In this document: positions 56,707-64,000 of the stretch, one piece after another
Layout of the letters: the number at the start of each line of letters is the position of its first letter
How positions within the stretch are numbered: position 1 is the first letter of the stretch
From: Monoplex corrugatus
Taxonomy: Eukaryota > Mollusca > Gastropoda > Littorinimorpha > Ranellidae
DNA: 64,000 bases
Direction of reading: 5' to 3'
Assembly: GCA_030674185.1 (NCBI GenBank)
Contig: JAPXFY010000023.1
Location: 24,301,116-24,365,115, forward strand
Notes under the pieces: generated by a model
What the model was told of the DNA's origin: nothing
Databases searched by the model: none
The model's input: the letters and a program-made list of their open reading frames with translations, nothing else
Program-made: the position numbers and the translations under genes

Positions 56707-58315
56707 TACTACACGTCAATATTGAAGGGCCAGGAACGTTTTTGAGTCAATTTTTGAAAGGAGAAATAACCTATTTTCTCTTACTCTTTTCTCCAATTCG
56801 TTGCCGTAACTGAATGGATAAGAGCTCAGACAACACTGCAGTTTCCTTTTGGCACGTGTTTGGGGATTTGCCGATTTGCAATGGGCGGCCCAAGGAAGAC
56901 AATTTCCACACGAAATTGTCGAATCTTCAGCAGGGTCTCTCTGACGACGCAGGCAAGGTAGCGACAAAATTCGCTTTGCACGTGCAAGGCAAGCCCTTTT
57001 TGAACACTACTCCAGCCAAAGTTGCCCGCAGACGAGGATAAAAAGGACCCGTTCTTGGTTCGTTTTAACCATGCTTGCAAGACGACGGATGACGGATGAG
57101 CAGCGGGGGAGAGCCCTCGCTCTGCTTGATGAAGGCCTAGCGCAGCGGGAAGTTGCTAGACGACTTGAAGTGTCGCATTCCACAATCCAGAGACTGCTGG
57201 AGCGCTTCAATGAGACTGGAGCAGTCCAGGAAAGGCGTCACACGGGTCGACCCAGAGTAACGACAAGACAGCAACCTTGCCCTCTCCGTCCTGAGGGAAA
57301 GGGCATCCACTGCGGTGACCTTGAGGGGTCAGCTGAGGGACGCAACAGGTGCTAACATCAGCTGCAGCACGGTGAGAAGACGGCTACATGAGGCAAACTT
57401 GAGGTCACGGAGACCGGCCGTCCGACCCGTGCTGTCACCGGTCAACAGAGTGCGCCGCATGACCTGGGCCAGGGAGCACGTGACCTGGACAAGGCAACAG
57501 TGGGCCCGGGTCTTGTTTTCGGATGAGTCCAGGTTCACCCTGACCTTTAACGATGGCCGGGCTCGGGTGTGGCGACGTCAAGGGGAGAGGTTCGCTGACG
57601 CCACTGTCCAAGAGCATAACCGGTACGGCGGCGGGTCGGTGATGGTGTGGGGTGGCATGAGCCGTGGTACCCGGACCCCCCTGCTCCCCATTGACGGCAT
57701 CCTGAACGGGGTCCGGTACCGGGACGAGGTTCTGGCGGCCGTGGCACTGCCTGCGCTTGTGGACCTTGGTCAAGGCGCCATCTTCCAGGACGACAATGCA
57801 CCTGCGCATCGAGCACGCCTTGTGACCGACTTCCTGGAGCAGCATGAAGTCGTCCGTATGGCCTGGCCAGCGTGCTCACCTGACCTGAACCCAATTGAAC
57901 ACCTCTGGGATGTGCTCGGGAGGCGCATCAGGGACAACCACCCCCCACCGGGCACCCTGGCCAGGCTGGTCGACATCCTGCAGATCGAGTGGGCGGCCAT
58001 CCCTCAGGACACACTCCGTACCCTTGTGGGGTCGATGCATCGGCGCTGTGAAGCATGCATCCAGGCTCGGGGCGGACACACGCGATATTGAAAACAGATT
58101 GGCCAAATCTGACACTTTCTGTTTTTTGAAAAGGGGGGGATGTTCCTTTAAATGCATGTGCTGTTCACTAATGGGTCATTGTGCTAATTTCTTTTTCCAA
58201 AACAGGTGTGGAAATGATGAAATAAAACATAGAATCAATTCTAAACATTGTCAATTATTTCAACTTAAAATTAGAGAGGAAGGAAGAAGTGGCCCTTAAA
58301 TTATGATTAGGAGTA
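56707..58315 (+). mobile_element. Tc1-type DNA transposon, family A, copy 4 (1,609 bp)
   Basis: Same terminal repeats as copy 1; TA duplication at 56705-56706 and 58316-58317. Removing it rejoins the gag frame without change of phase, an independent proof of the boundaries. Confidence 0.96.
57071..58091 (+). pseudogene. Family A transposase with an 8-bp deletion
   Basis: Starts like copy 1, but 8 bp are missing after ACAAGACAGCAA near 57273 (the D-R-Y codons). The first frame runs on to a stop at 57353 and the catalytic part lies in another frame (57315-58091). That part still has FSDES, QDDNAPAH and SPDLNPIEHLWD with 34-residue spacing. No full protein can be made. Confidence 0.93.
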
Positions 58316-58404
58316 TAAATACCAGACAGCAGCATAAGGGCAGCACCTGGCACCAACAACGGATGGGCAACACCTGGCAGACATCTCAGCAGCAGGGAAA
58401 CTAG
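58316..58404 (+). pseudogene. Displaced C-terminal tail of gag
   Basis: Gln/Ser/Thr-rich tail in frame with 55825-56706 once the transposon is removed; ends at a TAG. Confidence 0.75.
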
Positions 58405-58454
58405 AACCCCCGTTGCCACCACTAATGGCCAGGCAACGGGGGGCAGGAAAAACA

Positions 58455-59190
58455 CCAATTTGGTTGGACGGTGTCCTACACCAACATCACCATCCACGGG
58501 AAACAAGTGATGGCCCTCATCGACACAGGCAGTGAAGTCACCACTGTCACAGATACATGGGCAGCTGAGCACCTGAGACCTGAGACGGGAAGACTGCCAC
58601 GTCAAACTGCGTGCAGTGAATGGGGCTGAGGTGCCCTATTCAGGAATCTTCATCGTCAACATCACGGTCTTCAACACCCTATGCCCCAACGTCCCCGTCC
58701 TGATGGTCAAGGAACCCTCGGAGCCATTCATGCAGAACCGCAAAAAGCGACTGCCTGTTCTTCTGGGAATGAACGTCCTTGGCCCCTGCTTCGCCGAGTC
58801 TTCTCCTGAAATGCCCCACTGCCTACAGGCTGTTGCCCAGGAAGTCAGAAGAAAGACAACACCTACCAAAGGTATAGCCCGCACCACAATCCGCCACTGT
58901 ATTCCTGCCTACTCCATAGCCTCCATCAAAATAACTAGTTCGCGTTCATCCTCCCATCTTCTAGCATCACCCTTGTCAAAACCCCTTCCTGGTGGTCTGA
59001 TGGTGATTCCAACACTGGTCAACAGAGATGCAACATCATGTTTCTTGAGGATTGCCAACCTTTCCCCAGAAGATCGATTCCTGCCTGCACGATCCCCTGT
59101 CGCCAGCTTGGAAACAGTTGAGGCAGTAGAAGATCAGCATGGACCCCAAATCACCGTTGGAATCAATGAACTCGTCATCTCGGCACAAAG
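58455..59190 (+). pseudogene. Ty3-type aspartic protease and post-protease linker
   Basis: FGWTVSYTNITI and ALIDTGSEVTTVT contain the retropepsin DTGS box (58522-58533). A one-base shift near 58590 moves the reading into the frame of LRAVNGAEVPYSG, followed by LPVLLGMNVLG, the C-terminal retropepsin strand. After it comes the segment that normally links protease to reverse transcriptase (IANLSPEDRFLPARSPV). It stops making sense near 59190, where the LC3-like segment begins; no reverse transcriptase follows. The protease would cleave gag-pol; here it is frameshifted and inactive. Confidence 0.82.
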
Positions 59191-59243
59191 GTCAGTAAAC
59201 CCGGGCTTTTCGGCAGTGCAACACGAGTCGTTTCCAATCAACA

Positions 59244-59795
59244 ATGGCGCAAGCAACCAAGTGCGAAACCATAGAAGAGTACACGCTGCGGAAGAGCTTT
59301 GCTGACCGCTTGGAGGATACGGAAAGTATGAAACTAAAGAATCCAAACTGTGTTCCAGTACTGTTACAACGTGCCAAGAATGAGAAATATCTCCCCATGA
59401 TGACCAGGATGAAGCATGTGATTCCAAATGAATACACAATGTCGCAGTTCTACTGTCTCGTAAGGAAGAAGTTGAGCCTGATGCCAAGCCAGACACTTTT
59501 CATGTTTGGTCAACAACCAAGGCTTCCAGTCGACGACCTCCTTGGATGCCCGACCACAGCTGTCACAGGGACTGTTGACTGGGTCCGACAGCACCGCCTC
59601 CACCTCCAAGAGTCACACAAGAAGGCCTACAACCAGCTGAAGCAGTCAGCCAAGAAGAGGGATATCGCTGTGGGCAAGAAAGCATCCGACCACACCTTAC
59701 ACGTGGGCGACCATATCTACCTTCGCAACCGTGTCTTGGGTCGCAACAAGATCCAGGACCTCTGGAAACCAGACCTACACCAGGTGACGTCATGA
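59244..59795 (+). CDS. Chimeric frame: LC3/Atg8-like domain fused to Ty3 integrase C-terminus
   Basis: A 183-codon frame whose ATG (ACAATGG) is preceded by sequence unlike pol. Residues 13-88 align without gaps to LC3-type Atg8 proteins, about one third identical by hand: RKSFADR (LC3 R-S/T-F-x-x-R), NPNCVPVLLQR, NEKYLP, HVIPNEYTMSQF and VRKKLSL-PSQ. LC3 is the ubiquitin-like protein attached to autophagosome membranes. From residue 86 the frame becomes integrase: MFGQQPRLPVDDLLG, then VGDHIYLRNRVLGRNKIQDL. The final LC3 strand and the lipidated C-terminal Gly are absent, so the protein could not be conjugated. No intron interrupts the LC3 part, and the junction preserves frame. It ends at a TGA inside the integrase domain. 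Expression and function are unknown. Confidence 0.82.
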   Translation: MAQATKCETIEEYTLRKSFADRLEDTESMKLKNPNCVPVLLQRAKNEKYLPMMTRMKHVIPNEYTMSQFYCLVRKKLSLMPSQTLFMFGQQPRLPVDDLLGCPTTAVTGTVDWVRQHRLHLQESHKKAYNQLKQSAKKRDIAVGKKASDHTLHVGDHIYLRNRVLGRNKIQDLWKPDLHQVTS

Positions 59796-60164
59796 CCCTT
59801 TGGTGACCTGCACGTCTACATGGACCAGCCCTTGGCAGGTGGTCCAGAACGAGCAGTCCACCGCAAGGACATCCTGCCAGCAACCAGCCCCCTAGCCCTA
59901 GAGGACGATCTACAACCAGAATCACCAACATCACCACCCACCTCCGACTCCGAGTCAGACAGTGACGACGAACTAATTGTTCAGGTGGTTCCACCCCCAA
60001 AGCGGACAGCTCCCCCAGCATCAATGCCTGTAGTGTCTGACCCTGACCTCACGACTTCACAAAGGCCTGTCAGCGAACCACCTCCGGTGTCAACCCCGAG
60101 ACGCTCCCCGCGCCTGGCATCCAGACCAAGGCAAGGCTATTCACTTAGAACTGTGACTGACTGA
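59796..60164 (+). pseudogene. Ty3 integrase C-terminal tail after an in-frame TGA
   Basis: In the same frame as 59244-59795: GDLHVYMDQPLAGGPERAVH and RKDILPA, the usual end of the Ty3 integrase chromo-like/GPY region. Then a Ser/Asp/Pro-rich tail with SPRLASRPRQGYSLR, and a stop at 60162. The TGA at 59793-59795 is the only barrier. 60165-60580 shows no gene and no copy of the candidate LTR. Confidence 0.75.
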
Positions 60165-60580
60165 GCATGCCTGCAGTGATTCCAAATGACACCTCGTGAT
60201 GATCGAGAAATTGCGGATGTGATTACATGACTGTGTTGTGCAACGATTTCGAATCACTGTGATAATACAAGAACAGTTGGCGTTATAGCATGCAGTACTT
60301 GGACGGTATGTGCACAAACTTTTGTCTTTTTTTCAGAGACCAGAGAACATTTTTCCACGTTATCTAGAAAGTTACACAAATTGTTTTTCTAGAAATCCAG
60401 AGTAACTGTCAGTATTCACATCTTATAATGACGTTGAAACATTATATGAGTGCACCGTTTTCTAATATGTATGTGTAGATTATTTGCTAATGTGTGTTGT
60501 AAACCCAAGGCAAACAAGAGCCAGAGACTGGTTCATTGGATGTAGATGGATCTATTGATTGTAGACGAGCCCTGTTTATA

Positions 60581-62212
60581 AACTACGCACAAAAAGTTAC
60601 GGATCACTTGCACAAAAATTCATAACTTTCAAAATAAGAAAGCCAATGCGTTGAAGTTTGGCAAACATTTAATTCCATGCTTTAGTGATAACGATACACA
60701 ATTGCCTTCAATTTCTAGCAATCGTTTGGTGTGTACATTTGATCAAAGTGGGTACGTATCGAAATTTGATTTCCCAAAGTCATTGAAATCACAAGACAGG
60801 GCATTCTGATGCTCCCAAAAGTTCATTAATGCGTGTAACCGCCATGGCTGTTCTGGCACTCGACGCAGCGAGTCCTCATCGAGTTGACCAGGTTGGTGAA
60901 GATCCTCTGTGGAAGTGCCTGCCACTCAGCCTGCAGCATCTGGTAGAGGTGTTGGGCATCCCTGGGAGGGGGGTGGTTGCTCCTCACTTTGCGATCCAGC
61001 TCATCCCAGAGGTTCTCAATCGGGTTGAGATCGGGACTGCATGCTGGCCACTCCATTCTGTTGACTCCAGACTGCTGCAGGAAGTCGTTGACCACCCTTG
61101 CCCTGTGGGGGCGAGTGTTGTCATCCTGGTAGACAGCCGTCGGTCCCATCTGCTGCAGTGTAGGCACAGCCAGCGGTCGAAGGATCTCATCCCGGTATCG
61201 GAGGCCAGTCAGGTTACCCTGTACATGATACAAGGGTGTTCTGTGGTGAAGGCTGAAGGCCCCCCAGACCATTACAGAACCTCCACCAAAGGCCACCTTT
61301 TCTTGGACAGTGGTGTCAATAAAGCGTTGCCCTGGGCGCCTCCAGACCCTCAGTCGGCCGTCGTTGTGGTTCATGGTGAAGCGTGATTCATCACTGAACA
61401 GGACCTGGGACCATTGCTGACGTGTCCACCTCACGTGACGTCTGCAGAAGGCGCGGCGTGCTGCCCTGTGGGCTGGAGTTAAGCGTGGTCGTACAGCTGG
61501 GTGACGAGAACGGAGGTTAAACCCATGAAGGCGGTTCCGTATGGTCTGCTGGCTGATGTTGATGTTAGTAGCCACCCTCAGCTGCCTTCGAATGATGCTG
61601 GAAGAGGCTGTTCTTGTCTGCAGGGCTTGTCTTCAATGAGACGATCTTCACGTGGGTTTGTCTTCTTCGGTCGACCAGATCTGCGTCTTTCATGGACCCT
61701 CCCAGTGGCTGTGAAGCGTTGAATCAGTCTGACAATGACCGAGATGGACACCTGAAGTCGTCTGGCCACTTCTCGCTTGGGAACACCATCTTGGAACCAT
61801 GCAACAGTTCGTCCCCTCTCAAACTCGCTCAATTTTCGTCGTTGAGGCATTGTCAGATCAGGCCTACTACTGGTGGAATGTCTTCTTATAAAGCCAAGCA
61901 AGAGACAGCATCTCACACATAAACAGCAGTGCTTGCACGTGCATAATGGTTTTTCCATATGGCTTGTGCAATGTGTTCAGGCAGAACGGTCCAAAACAAG
62001 GTACTTTTTCGCAAGTTTCCGCTTTTCCGTTTGCGGCCAAGCTCAGTAGTAGAGAATCCCGTGCAATTTTCGCACTAACACAACATCGCCCACTTACAGC
62101 TGAACAAGAATTCATAACAATTTGGCTGGACTGAGAAATAAATAACAGTAGCGAACTGAGTTTATTACGCACCTGTTTTCTCATAGTGATCCTTAACTTT
62201 TTGTGTGTAGCT
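60581..62212 (-). mobile_element. Tc1-type DNA transposon, family B, copy 2 (1,632 bp)
   Basis: The ends match those of 36203-37860 in reverse orientation; TA at 60579-60580 and 62213-62214. It inserted into TTTATATAAAC. Confidence 0.94.
60826..61850 (-). pseudogene. Family B transposase, one-base frameshift
   Basis: Starts MPQRRKLSEFERGR at 61850. At the point corresponding to EDRLIERQALQ a single C is missing (ATTGAAGACAAG against ATTGAACGACAAG), so the N-terminal frame ends about 23 codons later. The catalytic part (FSDES, QDDNTRPH, SPDLNPIENLWD) is in another frame. It carries the AVRPRLTP segment once, the presumed ancestral state. Its last codon TAC is TAA, one residue early. Confidence 0.92.
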
Positions 62213-62840
62213 TATATAAACTCGTCTCACGTGAGACCCCCCCCCCCCCCCCGTCATACTCATAGCCCAAATTTTCAGCTATCAACTACCCCTCGACTTC
62301 AATTTGAAAAAAACAAACAGCCTTACAATTATTATCATCTATTATGTAGGCCTGAGTTAATTCTAAAACACTGGCGTTACCCTATGGCTATGAGTTGTTT
62401 TCATATGTCAAAACTTCCTTTACGTGTACTTATAGTTATAGGCTGTTGGGAACAATCACAATGCATCGTCAACCTTCGATCAAATTATTTCAACATTCGC
62501 TTGTAGGTCACAAGCTTGGGGTGGATGGGTTTAATCGTACAAAAATCCTAAAATTTAAGGAGGAAACAAAAGGAACGGTGGGTTGACAGAATGGACTCTT
62601 ACAGGGTTAGGGTAGTGTTAAATTAAACAATACTGAGTCTACGAACCCCAAAATGAAGACGTCTCATCTTGACCCGGTCGCAAGCGCTGCAAGTTACGCA
62701 GCACGTATACCTTCCCCATTGCGTTGATGTCGACAGGATATCACCGCCACCTGCCGGCGTTAGCTTTCAGATTGTCAGTTCAACTGTCCGTCACGCGGTT
62801 ACAAGAGAGCAAACACCATAGTCAAGACATACTGGAATTG
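62213..62840. other. Non-coding spacer
   Basis: Contains the 14-bp palindrome GTCTCACGTGAGAC (62224-62237) directly followed by a poly-C run. No gene seen. Confidence 0.55.
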
Positions 62841-62843
62841 TTG

Positions 62844-63080
62844 CATTTACCAGGCAAGAGAAACTCAGCACGTAGTTGCAACAGGAAATCTAGAGGGAAA
62901 AAGAGCACCAGGCAAACTCAGGGAGAAAACACAGTTTTGCAGATTGGATGAGAACAGAAAGGATAGGAGAGATATTTCCAGAGACAAAAGACAGGTTCGC
63001 ATGGAAGACCACGATTGCCAACGCCATGAGGCATGGCACATCATGAGGATGATGATTATGATGATGATGATGATGATGAC
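62844..63080 (+). pseudogene. LINE 3' end relic with GAT tail
   Basis: Homologous to the minus-strand relic at 13815-14005: a segment before GAPGKLREKTQF, then ETKDRFAWKTTIANAMRHGT, a stop and a (GAT)n run at 63045-63077. At least one frame change separates the two peptide blocks. Confidence 0.7.
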
Positions 63081-63104
63081 CATCCAATCCGCAGTCAGGA
63101 CATT

Positions 63105-63895
63105 TTATGTATTTTGCTTGACAGTCAGGACATTTGACATTTTGCATAACAGTCAGGACAGTTTACATAACAGTCAGGACAGTTTACTTAACAGGCAGGA
63201 CAGTTTACTTGACAGTCAGGACATTTTTCTTAAGTCAGGACAAATATAACAGTGAGGACATTTTACTCAAAAATCAGTACATGTTACTTAACAGTCAGGG
63301 CATTTTACCTAACAGTCAGGACATTTTACATAACAGTCAGGACATTTTATTTAACAGTCAGAACATTTTATTTAACAGTCAGGACATTTTACTTAACAGT
63401 CAGGACATTTTACTTAACAGTCAGGACATTTTACTTAACAGTCAGGACATTTTATTTAACAGTCAGGACATTTTACATAACAGTCAGGACATTTTACTTA
63501 ACAGTCAGGACATTTTACTTAACAGTCAGGACATTTTACATAACAGTCAGGACATTCTACATAACAGTCAGGACATTCTACATAACAGTCAGGACATTTT
63601 ACATAACAGTCAGGACATTTTATTTTTATTTTTGTTTTTTGACATTCAGGACATTTGACATTTCACTTAACAGTCAGGACATTTTATCTAGCAGTCAGGA
63701 TGTCTTACTCAACAGTCAGGACATTTCACTTAACAGCCAGGACAGTTTACATAACAGTCATGACACTTTACTAACAGTCGGTATATTTTACTTAACAGTC
63801 AGGACATCTTACATAAGTCAGGACATTTTACTTAACAATCAGGACACTTCATTTAACAGTCAGGACATTTTACTTTACAGTCAGGACATTTTAAA
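63105..63895 (+). repeat. 21-bp minisatellite, roughly 37 units
   Basis: The consensus AACAGTCAGGACATTTTACT(T) is repeated head to tail, with a few 15- to 20-bp short units. A 174-codon frame through it (63134-63658) encodes a heptad repeat (ILLNSQD); it is a by-product of the 21-bp period. Confidence 0.95.
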
Positions 63896-63899
63896 ACAA

Positions 63900-63903
63900 T
63901 CTG

Positions 63904-63984
<81 letters not shown>

Positions 63985-64000
63985 TTCACGCACACACACA
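63900..64000. repeat. (CT)n then (CA)n microsatellite at the window end
   Basis: (TC)n to 63928, then (AC)n to the end of the window. Confidence 0.95.

Noticed and set aside
62224..62237. Palindrome GTCTCACGTGAGAC as an operator site
   Set aside because: It is a single occurrence beside a poly-C run with no gene nearby; chance or hairpin is as likely.
60165..62260. 3' LTR matching the candidate 5' LTR (TGTAGATGG at 60541; TATATAAAC across the element B insertion)
   Set aside because: Only the short TGTAG and TATATAAAC strings are shared; flanking sequence does not align.

Overview
This window is eukaryotic, repeat-dominated DNA, most likely from an invertebrate animal. A marine gastropod mollusc is my best guess. 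The grounds are long CA/GT, GA and GAT microsatellites, abundant satellites, Tc1/mariner, RTE, I-type, R2/Hero-like and Ty3 elements side by side, tRNA-derived SINEs, and a dispersed repeat with a TTTCAGTTTCAG motif that I recall from gastropod genomes. There are no operons, rRNA genes, CRISPR arrays or bacterial features. I see no convincing conserved single-copy host gene; nearly every coding segment belongs to a mobile element.

Layout. 1-4179: low-complexity DNA, two copies of a SINE-like repeat and two tiny mariner transposase relics. 4180-5796: Tc1-type element A, copy 1, the only one of four copies with an undamaged reading frame. 5.8-7.7 kb: AT-rich repeats and an RTE-type LINE endonuclease relic. 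7.86-10.5 kb: a two-exon gene of a transposase-like family with a clear intron and a late frameshift. 11.1-12.8 kb: element A copy 2, inside an inverted repeat. 12.8-16.5 kb: non-coding, with a rearranged duplication, a LINE 3' end and repeat family R1. 16.5-19.35 kb: an RTE-type LINE whose 3' coding part has blown up into a 46-bp minisatellite. 19.4-24.0 kb: an almost intact LINE with a C-terminal restriction-like endonuclease, bounded by direct repeats and inserted into another RTE relic. 25-32 kb: tandem arrays, including about 4 kb of a 36-bp satellite. 32.5-35.5 kb: a tRNA-derived SINE and minisatellites. 36.2-37.9 kb: Tc1-type element B, intact frame. 38-48.5 kb: R1 copies and a tandem array with a unit of about 1 kb, hit by element A copy 3 and by a piggyBac-like MITE.

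From about 48.47 to 60.2 kb lies a heavily nested Ty3-type retroelement. Its probable 5' LTR is split by a 5.9-kb I-type LINE (13-bp target duplication). Its gag is split by element A copy 4 (TA duplication). Where reverse transcriptase, RNase H and most of integrase should be, there is instead an intron-less, start-codon-bearing segment of an Atg8/LC3 autophagy protein, fused in frame to the integrase C-terminus. This is the most unusual object in the window. 60.6-62.2 kb holds element B copy 2 on the opposite strand. The last kilobase is a LINE 3' end and a 21-bp minisatellite.

How the parts relate: the autonomous elements supply the enzymes (DD34E transposases, APE and restriction-like endonucleases, reverse transcriptases). 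The MITEs, SINEs and R1 repeats look like non-autonomous passengers. Insertion order can be read from the nesting: the Ty3 element is older than the I-type LINE and than element A copy 4. The near identity of the element A copies suggests a recent burst.
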